DNA of 63,218 nucleotides from a bacterium (GCA_004298675.1 SCRI01000034.1:1-63218), one strand, 5' to 3'; shown: positions 8,774 to 16,494, counted from the stretch's first letter. Translations and numbers: made by a program. Notes: a model not told the origin generated them from the sequence alone.

Positions 8774-9452
8774 CGCAGAGTCCCTCGCAACGCATCTCGA
8801 TCAGTGCCTCGCCGCCGATGCGCCCCCACCGGTGCTTGCGCAGCACCACGCGGACGCGGTAACCCGCGAGACGGCAGAGGTGGCCGGCCGGACCCTCCCA
8901 GAGCCCCTCCTCGATCTCGCAGCGCAGGCGCACGGCAGCCGGCGCCGCCGCCTGCGGCCCCGCCGAGGTGGCGTCGACCACCAGCAGTGAGGAGCCGCCC
9001 CGCTCGCAGAGGGTGGCCAGGCGCTGCCAGACGGGGTGGGCCACCGGGGGCGCCGCCAGCGCCACCAGCGCGAAGCTGCCGGGGCGCAGGAGCAGATCGG
9101 CGGCCCGGGCCTGGGCCAGCGCCTCCCGCGGTGGGTGGACGATCAGGAGGCGGCCGAGGTCGACGCCTGCGGCGGCCAGTGCCGGCGGGTAAAGGCTGCC
9201 GTCGTCGACGGCGGCGGCCAGTCCGGTGGCAGTGGCCCCGGCAAGCAGGGCCGCCGCCAGGCTCCAGGAGCCCGCCCCTTCGAGAGCGATCAGCCCCGCG
9301 GCTGGGAGGCCGCCTCCCAGCACGCGGTCGAGAGCGGAGAGGCCGGTCGGCCGGAGCCCGCCGCCTGGGCTCGCCACGAAGCCTTCCCGGCCCGCCAGAC
9401 GGAGGCGGAGATCGTGGAAAGCGGCGCGGCGGTCGAGAACGAGAGGCTCCAT
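8667..9452 (-). CDS. imuA: ImuA, RecA-like mutasome protein
   Basis: A 261-residue protein with a degenerate RecA/SulA-like fold: GLSALDRVLGGGLPAAGLIALEG (about residues 37-60) matches the strand and P-loop region, but the GxxxxGKT sequence is lost. In other bacteria ImuA (ImuA' in mycobacteria) is essential for translesion mutagenesis with ImuB and DnaE2. It is the first gene of the SOS cassette. Its ATG lies only 9 nt after the -10 box, so the mRNA is probably leaderless. The last 35 or so codons overlap imuB in another frame and are low in recognisable content, so the tail may be non-essential. Confidence 0.88.
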   Translation of the reverse strand: MEPLVLDRRAAFHDLRLRLAGREGFVASPGGGLRPTGLSALDRVLGGGLPAAGLIALEGAGSWSLAAALLAGATATGLAAAVDDGSLYPPALAAAGVDLGRLLIVHPPREALAQARAADLLLRPGSFALVALAAPPVAHPVWQRLATLCERGGSSLLVVDATSAGPQAAAPAAVRLRCEIEEGLWEGPAGHLCRLAGYRVRVVLRKHRWGRIGGEALIEMRCEGLCDGDSLRLHPLLSHGRRMEGANRVRHVAGAGSGDGG

Positions 9453-9461
9453 GGGAGACTC

Positions 9462-9490
9462 ATCATACTCGAACGTATGTTCGATTTCAA
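9462..9490 (-). promoter_or_regulatory. SOS promoter of imuA-imuB-dnaE2 with LexA box in the spacer
   Basis: On the minus strand TTGAAA (9490-9485) is followed by a 17-bp spacer and TATGAT (9467-9462). The spacer contains a perfect LexA site, CGAACATACGTTCG (9483-9470), matching the Gram-positive/mycobacterial consensus CGAAC-N4-GTTCG. LexA bound here would cover the space between -35 and -10 and block RNA polymerase. The -10 ends 9 bp before the imuA ATG. Confidence 0.9.
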
Positions 9491-9491
9491 G
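9484..9491. repeat. Left target-site duplication of the IS1595-type element
   Basis: The 8-bp sequence ATTTCAAG immediately precedes the left terminal repeat and recurs at 11407-11414 immediately after the right one. Eight bp is the duplication length expected for the IS1595 family. Its complement contains the -35 hexamer of the imuA promoter. Confidence 0.9.
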
Positions 9492-9509
9492 CGGAATTAT
9501 ATACTTGAC
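9492..9509 (+). repeat. Left terminal inverted repeat of the IS
   Basis: CGGAATTATATACTTGAC. It pairs with the complement of 11389-11406 (GGTAGTTATATACTTGAC) at 15 of 18 positions. Confidence 0.88.
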
Positions 9510-9572
9510 GAATGTTTGGGAGTTTAGGCTTGAATCGAACCAATAGAGATCGACCGGACGGCGGGGAGTGTT

Positions 9573-9740
9573 ATGATCCTGTCCATGAAGGACCCCAAGG
9601 ATTCCCTGGAACCCTTGATTCCGTTGGGCCAGCTCAAGAAGGTGGTCAAGGATATCATCGCGGTCCCGAAAGAGAAGATCGAAGAGGCCAAGAAGCCGAG
9701 GCGCAAGCGGACGGAGAAGAACGCCGCAAAGAAGCGCTAG
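9573..9740 (+). CDS. Small basic hypothetical protein inside the IS
   Basis: An ORF of 55 codons from the ATG at 9573, or 51 from the ATG at 9585. GGGGAG at 9563-9568 lies 4 nt before the first ATG, which favours it. The product begins MILSMKDPKDSLEPLIPLGQ and has a strongly basic tail rich in Lys and Arg (AKKPRRKRTEKNAAKKR), so nucleic-acid or membrane contact is possible. I do not recognise a family. It is transcribed opposite to the transposase and is likely a passenger gene of the element. Confidence 0.5.
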   Translation: MILSMKDPKDSLEPLIPLGQLKKVVKDIIAVPKEKIEEAKKPRRKRTEKNAAKKR

Positions 9741-9817
9741 AGTTCTTGCGCGCCTATTTCTCCACGACCGATCTCGAAGTCTCGACAGTTCGGGCAGAGG
9801 TTGGGCTTGACGCTGTT

Positions 9818-10399
9818 CTAGCGATCTTGAATGGCCGAGAAATAGTCGATTCGTCGGCTCAAGAAATCTTCACTCGCCGGCACGACTTCTTCGAAGAAGA
9901 TGGCGTGTAATTCGTCGTACACCCGTTCTAGATTATTCAGTATGCAGGCCAGCGTGCTTGGGTTATAGGTCGTATTTTTGGAGTTGAGGCCAATTCGGCG
10001 CTCGTGCCTTACTGTGTCTGGTTCGGGTCCAATACTCCACCTGCCGTGGACGAGTCTGTTCCGCGTTCTCGCTGCATCTACAATGGCATCCAGGGATTTT
10101 TGGAATCTCTTGAGCAGCGCTGGATTCTCGGAGAGGCGAATCCTAGCCACGGCAATTAGACTTTGGGTTTTGCCAGCAATCCCCGTACAATGTTCCATGA
10201 TTTCCATGGCGGCAATTTCGTCGCCAGTCGAAAGCGATTCGCCAAACAGAAGCGTCGCCAACATGACGGCTAACGATGCCTCGATTCTCGTCCATTCAAC
10301 ATAGATAGCCCCCAAGGCCGCCAATGCTTGTGGGCGCTGAGCTAGTGCATGTGAGCCTCGAAAGCCTGCGTTCAGGACGGGCTCACGGCTATTTTTCAT
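9818..10399 (-). CDS. Passenger protein of the IS with an Rx4H (HEPN-like) motif
   Basis: A 193-residue, mostly helical protein of no assigned family. RTRNRLVHG (residues 111-119) contains R113-x4-H118, the spacing of the catalytic motif of HEPN ribonucleases and of related all-helical proteins often annotated as hypothetical. It starts 5 nt downstream of the transposase stop and is co-oriented with it, so it is probably translated from the same mRNA. It could be a toxin-like or defence-related cargo, or an accessory to transposition; the sequence does not decide between them. Base composition is lower in G+C than the chromosomal genes nearby. Confidence 0.7.
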   Translation of the reverse strand: MKNSREPVLNAGFRGSHALAQRPQALAALGAIYVEWTRIEASLAVMLATLLFGESLSTGDEIAAMEIMEHCTGIAGKTQSLIAVARIRLSENPALLKRFQKSLDAIVDAARTRNRLVHGRWSIGPEPDTVRHERRIGLNSKNTTYNPSTLACILNNLERVYDELHAIFFEEVVPASEDFLSRRIDYFSAIQDR

Positions 10400-10404
10400 G
10401 GGTA

Positions 10405-11358
10405 CTATTTGTCGGTCAGCGCTTTATAGGTCAACCGCTTTCCGTCTACCATCTTTACGGCCTTGGCGAAGCGCGGCCCGTCCTGGTTCGTTCGCTCGCT
10501 GAAGCGGAAGATATGCTCGTTCAGATAGGCCTGTAGATGCTCTGGCAGGACGTGGACATACGTTCCGCCGAGGGTGCGCTTCAGCACCGACCAGAAGCAC
10601 TCCACATTGTTTACGTGGGCGTTTCCACGGACGTACTCGAAGGCGTGGTTCACGACCTCATGCGCCGCAAAGTAGCGGTCTAGGTGCTTATAGGACATGA
10701 GCGAGTCCGTGAACATCTTGGCTGCGGAATCGACGTTCTCCAGGATCTTGGGAACCAACGTCCCCTTTCGGACGCTTGGAACTACAAAGGCGCGGGCTTG
10801 ACCCTGACGCTCGTCGTTCGACCGTTCCACGATCCCAAGCACGGGCGTCTTGCCTACAGAGCCAACGGCCTTCATCCCCGAGGGGACATGGTAGTGGGTG
10901 CGCCGCTTGTGGCGGAGCTTGCCACCGACGAACGTCTCGTCGGCCTCCACCTCGCCATTTAGACGACCAAAGGACTCCTGTCCCATCGCCAGGCGGATGC
11001 GATGGAGCATGAACCAAGCCGTTTTCTGCGTCGTCCCTAGGGCGCGGGCCAGCTCGCACGAGGATACGCCGTTGCGGTTGCTCGCCAGGAGCCAAATCGC
11101 CGGCAGCCACTTGGTGAAGGGGATCGGCGAGTCCTCAAAAATGGTGCCGACCTTAGCCGTGAACTGCCGCTTGCAGTCATTGCAGTACCAGCGACGGTAC
11201 TTAGCGAGGTAGGCGACGGAGGCCGATCCACAGCCCATGCGGGGACACGCTACGCCGTTCGGCCAGCGAATCTGGACGAAGAAATCGTGAGCCACTTGCG
11301 GGTCCGAGAACTGCTGCACGGCTTGGAGCATGGTCTTGGGAATCGGCTGGTTCTCCAT
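10405..11358 (-). CDS. IS1595-family (ISXO2-like) transposase
   Basis: A 317-residue DDE transposase. The N-terminal zinc ribbon shows C-P-R-M-G-C (about residues 38-43) and WYCNDCKRQF (about 57-66). The catalytic core has VEADETFVGG (first Asp), MFTDSLMSYK (second Asp) and NVECFWSVLKR (Asn/Glu), as in the IS1595 group. All motifs are intact, so it is probably active. The gene lies between inverted repeats 31 bp from its right end. Confidence 0.95.
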   Translation of the reverse strand: MENQPIPKTMLQAVQQFSDPQVAHDFFVQIRWPNGVACPRMGCGSASVAYLAKYRRWYCNDCKRQFTAKVGTIFEDSPIPFTKWLPAIWLLASNRNGVSSCELARALGTTQKTAWFMLHRIRLAMGQESFGRLNGEVEADETFVGGKLRHKRRTHYHVPSGMKAVGSVGKTPVLGIVERSNDERQGQARAFVVPSVRKGTLVPKILENVDSAAKMFTDSLMSYKHLDRYFAAHEVVNHAFEYVRGNAHVNNVECFWSVLKRTLGGTYVHVLPEHLQAYLNEHIFRFSERTNQDGPRFAKAVKMVDGKRLTYKALTDK

Positions 11359-11388
11359 GCCACCATTCTAGTCCGAAAGCGCACTTTT

Positions 11389-11406
11389 GTCAAGTATATA
11401 ACTACC
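11389..11406 (-). repeat. Right terminal inverted repeat of the IS
   Basis: The complement reads GGTAGTTATATACTTGAC and matches the left end at 15 of 18 positions. Confidence 0.88.
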
Positions 11407-11414
11407 ATTTCAAG
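11407..11414. repeat. Right target-site duplication
   Basis: ATTTCAAG, identical to 9484-9491. Confidence 0.9.
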
Positions 11415-11445
11415 CCGCTGCTCCGAGGACTTTCCTGGCGGTCTT

Positions 11446-11532
11446 AAGGCATCTTTTGCATGGTTCTTGGCGTGCTTCGCATAGGCTTTGGCGTGTTTTG
11501 CAGATCATAGAGCCCACACACTTTGCTAGATT
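11446..11532 (+). promoter_or_regulatory. Promoter of the AraC-type gene with three 21-bp-phased operator repeats
   Basis: Three 16-bp direct repeats start at 11446 (AAGGCATCTTTTGCAT), 11467 (TTGGCGTGCTTCGCAT) and 11488 (TTGGCGTGTTTTGCAG), exactly 21 bp apart, i.e. on one face of the helix. The second and third agree at 13 of 16 positions. The last repeat ends where a -35 box would lie relative to the -10 candidate TAGATT (11527-11532). This is the arrangement of AraC-family half-sites. A second copy of the pattern lies before the dehydrogenase gene. Confidence 0.75.
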
Positions 11533-11559
11533 AGGGTAGACACCGTTAAGGGTTTACCG

Positions 11560-12585
11560 ATGAACAACCACTTTCGCGTCCATGGACGCCTGCGTACCAA
11601 GCTGGAAGAGCTCGGCGTCAACGTCTCCGCCGTCTTGCGCCGGGCCGGGCTTCCTCAAGGTCTCTTTGACGCAACGCGCGTGCTCGTTACCACGGAAGAG
11701 CTGTTTGCCTTATGGCAAGCGGTGGGGGACGTCAGCGAGGATCCCGCCATCGGCCTCCGGATTGGAACGGAGACGAAGACGGAGCATTTCCACCCGATGG
11801 CCCTCGCCGCGCTCTCAACCGAGACGCTTGGGGCGGCGTTGCGGCAGATCTCGCGCTACAAGCTGCTCTGCTGCCCTGAAGAGATGCGGCACGAGATCGA
11901 CGGCAATGAGTGGGCCCTTCAGTTCCGCTGGCTCCTCGCCGGCGGCGCCGAACCTCCCACGCTGACCGAGTACTGCTTTGCCTCGATGCTCTCGCTGGCA
12001 CGCCACGGCACGGGCAAGCGCATTACGCCCCTGCGCGTCGAGTTCGCGCAGCCTCGCACGCACCTCGGCGCACTCGAGACGCATTTTGGTTGCCCCGTCG
12101 TTTTCGGCGCGTCACACAACGCGATCGTCTTCCACGCGGACGACGCGCGGCAACCGCTCGTCACCCGCAACTCCGAGCTTCTCGCCATGCTCGCGCCTCA
12201 ATTCGACGAGGAGCTGAAACGGCAACATCGCGAGCAGAGCTTCGTCGAACGGGTACGCGAGGCGATACAGATGCGGCTGACCGGGCGGCGGCCGGCGATC
12301 GACGACGTTGCCGGTGCCCTCCACATGAGCGCTCGCACGCTTCAACGGCGCCTGCAAGACGAAGGCTCGAACTTTCAGCGCGTCCTCGAAGAGGCACGCC
12401 ACCAATTGGCGCGCCGCTACCTTGGCAACTCGCGCCTCGAGTTGAACGAGACCGCCTATCTGCTCGGTTACGAAGATGCGAATTCCTTCGTCCGCGCGTT
12501 CCGTGCTTGGGAGGGGATCCCGCCGGTACACTGGCGTGAGGCACACGTACTGGACAAATCACGAACGGAAGCGTTGGCTACGTAA
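11560..12585 (+). CDS. AraC-family transcriptional regulator (arabinose-binding-like N-domain)
   Basis: A 341-residue regulator. The N-terminal domain (about residues 15-210) is of the AraC_binding-like type found in OruR/ArgR-like regulators (RIGTETKTEHFHPMALAALSTETLGAALRQ). The C-terminal AraC HTH (about 240-330) has IDDVAGALHMSARTLQRRLQDEG and NETAYLLGYEDANSFVRAFRAWEG, both helix-turn-helix units complete. It probably senses a small molecule and controls itself and the downstream dehydrogenase, because the same phased repeats lie in front of both genes. TTAAGGG 8 nt before the ATG is a usable ribosome binding site. Confidence 0.93.
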   Translation: MNNHFRVHGRLRTKLEELGVNVSAVLRRAGLPQGLFDATRVLVTTEELFALWQAVGDVSEDPAIGLRIGTETKTEHFHPMALAALSTETLGAALRQISRYKLLCCPEEMRHEIDGNEWALQFRWLLAGGAEPPTLTEYCFASMLSLARHGTGKRITPLRVEFAQPRTHLGALETHFGCPVVFGASHNAIVFHADDARQPLVTRNSELLAMLAPQFDEELKRQHREQSFVERVREAIQMRLTGRRPAIDDVAGALHMSARTLQRRLQDEGSNFQRVLEEARHQLARRYLGNSRLELNETAYLLGYEDANSFVRAFRAWEGIPPVHWREAHVLDKSRTEALAT

Positions 12586-12598
12586 GCAGCCGCAAAGA

Positions 12599-12663
12599 AC
12601 GGCGTGCTTCGCATACGATCCGGCGCCTTTCGCCTAACCGTTTCCCCGGCAAACGCGTACAAT
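12599..12663 (+). promoter_or_regulatory. Predicted AraC-activated promoter of the alcohol dehydrogenase gene
   Basis: Repeat one (12599-12614) shares 14 consecutive bases, GGCGTGCTTCGCAT, with the middle operator repeat of the AraC-type gene. Repeat two starts 21 bp later (12620-12635, CCGGCGCCTTTCGCCT, 10 of 16 matches). The -10 TACAAT (12658-12663) has no recognisable -35; repeat two abuts that position, as in class II activation. Only 7 nt separate the -10 from the ATG at 12671, so the mRNA is likely leaderless. Confidence 0.72.
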
Positions 12664-12670
12664 CGTACGC

Positions 12671-13723
12671 ATGAAGGCAACAGTCTATCGCGGTGCACGC
12701 GACGTGCGCCTCGAAACGGTTCCGGATCCAACCATTCGTGATTCGCACGACGCGATCGTTCGTGTGACGCGCGCCGCGATCTGCGGCTCCGATCTCTGGT
12801 TCTACCGCGGGGTCACGGAGTTGACTCCGGGGACGCGCACGGGTCACGAATTCATCGGCATCGTGGAGGAGGCCGGCGGCGACGTACACGGTCTGCACCG
12901 CGGCGATCTCGTGGTTGCGCCCTTCGCGTGGAGCGACGGCACCTGCCAGTTCTGCGAGGCACAGCTTCAGACGTCGTGCGTGCACGGCGGCTTCTTCGGG
13001 ACCAAGAACGGCGGCACCGAGAACGGCGGCCAAGCGGAGCTGGTGCGCGTGCCATTCGCGGACGGTACGCTCGTGAGACTGCCCGAAGCCATCGCCTCCG
13101 ATAGCGGCAAACTCGACGCCGCGGCAACGCTCTGCGACGTCATGGGAACCGGGCACTACGGCGTACTAGCCGCGGATACGGCACCCAACTCGACGGTCGT
13201 GGTCGTCGGCGACGGCGCAGTGGGTCTCTGCGCGGTCCTTTCGGCGGCAAAGCTGGCTCGTGCCAAAGAGGTCATCGCGGTTGGCCACAACGCCAAGCGT
13301 CTCGAGATCGCGACACGCTTCGGCGCGACGCGCACGCTCAACGCCCACGACGCCGGCGTGCAGGATGAGATCATCGAGCTCACGCGCGGTGGGGCACCGC
13401 ACGTCGTGGAAGCAGTGGGAAATCAAGAAAGCTTCGAGCTCGCCGTCAACATCACGCGGCCCGGCGGCGTCGTCGGCTTGGTCGGCGTTCCTCACGGAGT
13501 TACAAGCGCGCCGATTACCACCATGTTCTACCGTCATATCTCGCTGCACGGCGGGCCCGCGCCGGTGCGGGCATACCTGCCAGAGCTTATCGCCGGTCTG
13601 GAAGCCGGGCGCATCGATCCCTCGCCCGTTCTCGATCTGACGCTGCCGCTCGATCGCGTCGCCGAGGGCTACGCCGCGATGGACGAGCGCCGCGCAACCA
13701 AAGTATTGCTCGCGGTCGCCTAG
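12671..13723 (+). CDS. Zinc-dependent alcohol dehydrogenase (MDR superfamily)
   Basis: A 350-residue NAD(P)-dependent dehydrogenase. The catalytic zinc site is visible in [14 protein letters not shown] (Cys at about residue 38) and [12 protein letters not shown] (His/Glu, about 59-70). The Rossmann domain has [20 protein letters not shown] (about 177-196). The structural-zinc loop ([12 protein letters not shown]) keeps three cysteines and is shorter than the classical four-Cys form. It is likely to oxidise an alcohol or reduce an aldehyde; the substrate is unknown. It sits directly after the AraC-type gene, shares its operator, and is followed by a cupin gene 50 bp later. Confidence 0.9.
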   Translation: MKATVYRGARDVRLETVPDPTIRDSHDAIVRVTRAAICGSDLWFYRGVTELTPGTRTGHEFIGIVEEAGGDVHGLHRGDLVVAPFAWSDGTCQFCEAQLQTSCVHGGFFGTKNGGTENGGQAELVRVPFADGTLVRLPEAIASDSGKLDAAATLCDVMGTGHYGVLAADTAPNSTVVVVGDGAVGLCAVLSAAKLARAKEVIAVGHNAKRLEIATRFGATRTLNAHDAGVQDEIIELTRGGAPHVVEAVGNQESFELAVNITRPGGVVGLVGVPHGVTSAPITTMFYRHISLHGGPAPVRAYLPELIAGLEAGRIDPSPVLDLTLPLDRVAEGYAAMDERRATKVLLAVA

Positions 13724-13773
13724 TCGTCCGTCATCTCCTCGGGACATCACCGTTCCAACTGAAAGACAACACC

Positions 13774-14220
13774 ATGGAAATCAAGAGTGCCGGATCGCAA
13801 GCCTCGGCTCAGGGATCTTCGGATTATTTTACCGGTGCGGCTCGCATCGATCCGCTTTTCGACCGCGAGGATCCGGCTCGGACCTCCGGTGCGCTCGTCA
13901 CGTTCGAGCCGCACTCGCGTACCGCTTGGCATACGCACCCGCTCGGTCAGACACTCCTTGTGACGTCAGGATGCGGCCGCGTGCAGCGTTGGGGAGGCCC
14001 CACCGCGGAGATCCGCCCCGGCGACGTCGTGCTGATTGCTCCGGGTGAGAAGCATTGGCACGGCGCAGCACCGGCGACAGCGATGTCGCATATCGCCATT
14101 CAAGAGAAGCTTGACGGTAAGGCCGTTGACTGGCTCGAGCAAGTCAGCGAAGAGGAATACAACGAGGCGCCGCTGGCTTCGGTCAGCGGCGCCGCCACCT
14201 CAACAATGCCTCGAAGCTGA
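13774..14220 (+). CDS. Cupin-domain protein
   Basis: A 148-residue single-domain cupin. Cupin motif 1 is [22 protein letters not shown] (about residues 50-71), with the metal-binding His-x-His, and motif 2 is [19 protein letters not shown] (about 79-97). Proteins of this type are often annotated as quercetin-dioxygenase-like or carboxymuconolactone-decarboxylase-associated cupins. The function is probably binding or isomerising a small oxygenated substrate with a bound metal. It follows the dehydrogenase and probably belongs to the same transcription unit. Confidence 0.88.
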   Translation: MEIKSAGSQASAQGSSDYFTGAARIDPLFDREDPARTSGALVTFEPHSRTAWHTHPLGQTLLVTSGCGRVQRWGGPTAEIRPGDVVLIAPGEKHWHGAAPATAMSHIAIQEKLDGKAVDWLEQVSEEEYNEAPLASVSGAATSTMPRS

Positions 14221-14669
14221 GCTGGTACGTGGTGGCGATCTTCGCAAGTGCCCGCAAACTTTCGTTTTCCGCGTATAGCGTTGTCATCCAGAAGAACAAG
14301 ACAAATCCAGCAATCCAAACGCCACATGACTTGTACGAGCGAGCATTCCGCGGCCTTGTCAAAGGAATCGTTCGGCGGCGTGGCAAGTCGAGCAGGTATC
14401 GCATCTTCGCCGCAGATCTCGAGTTACAACCGAAGAAGTCGGCGTTTCTCGGTACGTTAAAGAGCGCGCTCTCGAGCGAGAGCGGTCTACGATACCACGT
14501 CCATTCTCATCCAGCGCACTCTCACCACATGCTTCAAGTCGGTGACTATATATGTTGGGCCATAGCAAGAAAGTGGGAACGCGGAGACTCGCGATCACAT
14601 GCGCTCGTAGCAAGCAAGATAGTGGTCGAATTCGATTTCTTCCGAAAGGGTACGACGGAGTACTACTAG
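14221..14669 (+). pseudogene. C-terminal remnant of a DUF3800 protein
   Basis: The frame encodes the last part of a DUF3800 protein: YERAFRGLVKGIVRRRGKSS, then LQVGDYICWAIARKWERGD and a terminal EFDFFRKGTTEYY, all at the positions typical of that family's C-terminus. The N-terminal acidic motif (DESG-like) and roughly the first third are absent. The frame runs back into the end of the cupin gene without a plausible start (first candidate is GTG at 14229). I infer a deletion or rearrangement fused the remnant to the cupin 3' end. Its G+C is low for this region, consistent with a mobile origin. Confidence 0.7.
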
Positions 14670-14721
14670 CCACCGTTGACAGCGCATGGTATCCTGACCT
14701 TGAAGGTACTCGCCTTGCGAA

Positions 14722-14739
14722 AAGAGCCCATTGGCTCTT
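14722..14739. terminator. Short hairpin after the DUF3800 remnant
   Basis: AAGAGCC, four-base loop, GGCTCTT. There is no clear T-tract on either side, so termination is only possible. Confidence 0.35.
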
Positions 14740-14762
14740 CGGAGGATAGCAAGGAAAGTCAA

Positions 14763-14788
14763 GAGGAGGGTGATTATTCGCCCTCCTC
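14763..14788. terminator. Hairpin between converging genes, likely terminator of the hydroxyacid dehydrogenase gene
   Basis: GAGGAGGG, ten-base loop, CCCTCCTC: a perfect 8-bp stem. On the minus strand it follows the dehydrogenase stop by 25 nt and is followed by TTGACTTTCC, a weak T-rich tail. Confidence 0.55.
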
Positions 14789-14813
14789 CACATTTACCAC
14801 CGCAACTGGCATC

Positions 14814-15842
14814 CTAATAGCCGCGGGTGGGGTCGAGGCGGTTGAGCAGCGGCTCGCCGGCCGTGTAGCGGCGCAGGTTCTCGGCGAAGAGCTCGGTGGC
14901 GCGCTCGTTGTAGTTGGGCGCCCAGCCGGCCACGTGCGGGCTGATCATCACCCCCGGCAGTCCCCATAACGGCGAGGACGAGGGGAGCGGCTCCTGCGCG
15001 AAGACGTCGAGCAGCGCCGCTTCGATTCGCCGCTCGCGCAGCGCCTGCGTCAGCGCCTCCTCGTCACACGTGGCGCCGCGGCCGATGTTAATGAAGATCG
15101 CGTTCGGTCGCATCGCCGCGAAGGCCTCGCCTCCGAAGATGTTGCGCGTGCGCTCCGTGAGCGGCAGTGCGTTGAGCACGACGTCGCTCCCGGCCAGCAA
15201 CTCGTGCAGCGCATCCGGTGCCAAGTAACGGTCCGGCAGCGTACCCTCGGGATCCCCGGTACCTGGCGCGACGAAACCGCGCTCGCGGCGATCACCGCCG
15301 CGGCGCATCGCCAGCACTTGCATGCCGAACGCTTTCGCCAGCCGCGCTACGTGGCGCCCGATGCTGCCGTACCCCACGATGCCCAGCGTCTGCCCGTGAA
15401 TCTCGCGCGGCACGAATAGCCGCTCGCGGTCCGCCGCCTCCGGCCACTGCGCGCGCCGCTGCCACGCCAGCAGTTCCGGCAGACGCCTGCACCACGCCAG
15501 TAGCATGGCGAAGACGTACTCCGCCATCGGAATGGCATGGATACCGCTGGCGGTGGTGACGGTCACGCCGCGCTCCACGAGCGGGCTGCTCAAGAGGACG
15601 TCGGCGCCCGCCGAGTTCAATTGAATCCAGCGCAGCGCGGGCACTTGCTCCGGTGCCGGCACGTCGCGGAACGTGAAGAGCACCTCGACGTCGTGCCACA
15701 CGTCCGCGGGGATTGCCGAGGGCTTATGCGCGAACGCCGGCGAGCCGTCGCTCCAGCTCTGGATCTCGAACGCGGGAAAGCCAGCCCGCAGGCGTTCCAC
15801 CGTCGTGCCGGCCAGCGGAATGGTGATGAGGATGCGTCGCAT
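14814..15842 (-). CDS. D-2-hydroxyacid dehydrogenase (NAD-binding)
   Basis: A 342-residue member of the D-isomer-specific 2-hydroxyacid dehydrogenase family, which interconverts 2-oxoacids and D-2-hydroxyacids with NAD(P)H. TLGIVGYGSIGRHVARLAKAFG (about residues 152-173) is the dinucleotide fold. The catalytic Arg lies in INIGRGATCDEEALTQAL, the Glu in LLDVFAQEPLP, and the His in MISPHVAGWAPNYN. An insertion (GDRRERGFVAPGTGDPEGTLPDRY) after the Rossmann strand is longer than in glyoxylate or lactate enzymes. The substrate is not identifiable. It is divergent from the OsmC gene. Confidence 0.92.
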   Translation of the reverse strand: MRRILITIPLAGTTVERLRAGFPAFEIQSWSDGSPAFAHKPSAIPADVWHDVEVLFTFRDVPAPEQVPALRWIQLNSAGADVLLSSPLVERGVTVTTASGIHAIPMAEYVFAMLLAWCRRLPELLAWQRRAQWPEAADRERLFVPREIHGQTLGIVGYGSIGRHVARLAKAFGMQVLAMRRGGDRRERGFVAPGTGDPEGTLPDRYLAPDALHELLAGSDVVLNALPLTERTRNIFGGEAFAAMRPNAIFINIGRGATCDEEALTQALRERRIEAALLDVFAQEPLPSSSPLWGLPGVMISPHVAGWAPNYNERATELFAENLRRYTAGEPLLNRLDPTRGY

Positions 15843-15920
15843 GGGTCACTCTCCTACGCGCGCCGGCACGCATCCGCCTCCCGCAGGTACCGTGCCGCGC
15901 CGCCGCTGAAGCAGCCGCCC

Positions 15921-16391
15921 ATGACACGCGAACATCGCTATACCACGACGGTCACCTGGACCGGCAACTCCGGCACGGGCACCTCGTCATACCGCGCCTA
16001 CGATCGCAGCAACGAGATCGCCGCCGCGGGCAAGCCGGCGATTCTCGCGTCCTCCGACCCGCATTTCCGTGGAGACGCCGCGCGCTACAATCCCGAGGAG
16101 CTGCTCGTGGCCGCGCTCTCCTCGTGTCACATGCTCTCGTATCTGCACGTCTGCGCGAGCGCCGGCATCGTGGTCACGCGCTACGTCGACGCCGCCGAAG
16201 GCAGCATGACCGAAAGCGGCGACGGCGGCGGCCACTTCACGCGCGTCGTGTTGCACCCGCAGATCACCGTGCAGGCGGGGGCGGATCTCGCGCAGGCGCG
16301 CGCGCTGCACCACGACGCGCAGGCCAAATGCTTCATCGCCAACTCCGTCAACTTCCCCGTGGAGTGCGAACCCTCGATCACCGCGGAATAG
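15921..16391 (+). CDS. OsmC-family peroxiredoxin-like protein
   Basis: A 156-residue OsmC/Ohr-fold protein. NPEELLVAALSSCHMLSYLHVCASAGI (about residues 57-83) contains the peroxidatic Cys in SSCHM. The usual second cysteine region, CFIANSVNFPVECEP, carries two Cys near the C-terminus, so a Cys-based peroxidase cycle is feasible. These proteins reduce organic hydroperoxides with dihydrolipoyl or other thiol partners. It is a single gene, divergent from the hydroxyacid dehydrogenase. Confidence 0.92.
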   Translation: MTREHRYTTTVTWTGNSGTGTSSYRAYDRSNEIAAAGKPAILASSDPHFRGDAARYNPEELLVAALSSCHMLSYLHVCASAGIVVTRYVDAAEGSMTESGDGGGHFTRVVLHPQITVQAGADLAQARALHHDAQAKCFIANSVNFPVECEPSITAE

Positions 16392-16469
16392 CCGCGCGAA
16401 CGACCGGCATCGCGCGAGCACGCGGGCAGGCGCCCGAGTACCCCGAAAAGCCTCTGAAACGGCTCACTT

Positions 16470-16494
16470 TCACGATTCCGAATCGTGATATACT
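16470..16494 (+). promoter_or_regulatory. Promoter with 19-bp palindromic operator before the DUF1326 gene
   Basis: TCACGATTC-C-GAATCGTGA (16470-16488) is a perfect 9+1+9 palindrome. It is immediately followed by a -10 box, TATACT (16489-16494). A repressor bound here would occupy the -35/-10 spacer. Size and symmetry would suit an ArsR-, MarR- or TetR-type dimer; no such regulator is encoded next to it. Confidence 0.7.

Larger units (their letters stand above)
9492..11406. mobile_element. IS1595-family insertion sequence with passenger genes (1,915 bp)
   Basis: Ends are defined by 18-bp imperfect terminal inverted repeats at 9492-9509 and 11389-11406, of which 15 positions match and the inner TTATATACTTGAC is identical. 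Direct duplications of ATTTCAAG flank both sides. The element carries a DDE transposase, an Rx4H-motif passenger gene and a 55-codon small ORF. Intact ends, duplications and transposase suggest recent insertion. G+C is visibly lower than in the flanking core genes, which suggests transfer from another host. Confidence 0.92.

Noticed and set aside
12574-12589. A third AraC-type repeat before the dehydrogenase (TTGGCTACGTAAGCAG)
   Set aside because: Only the ends match the repeat and it is 25 bp, not 21 bp, from the next one.
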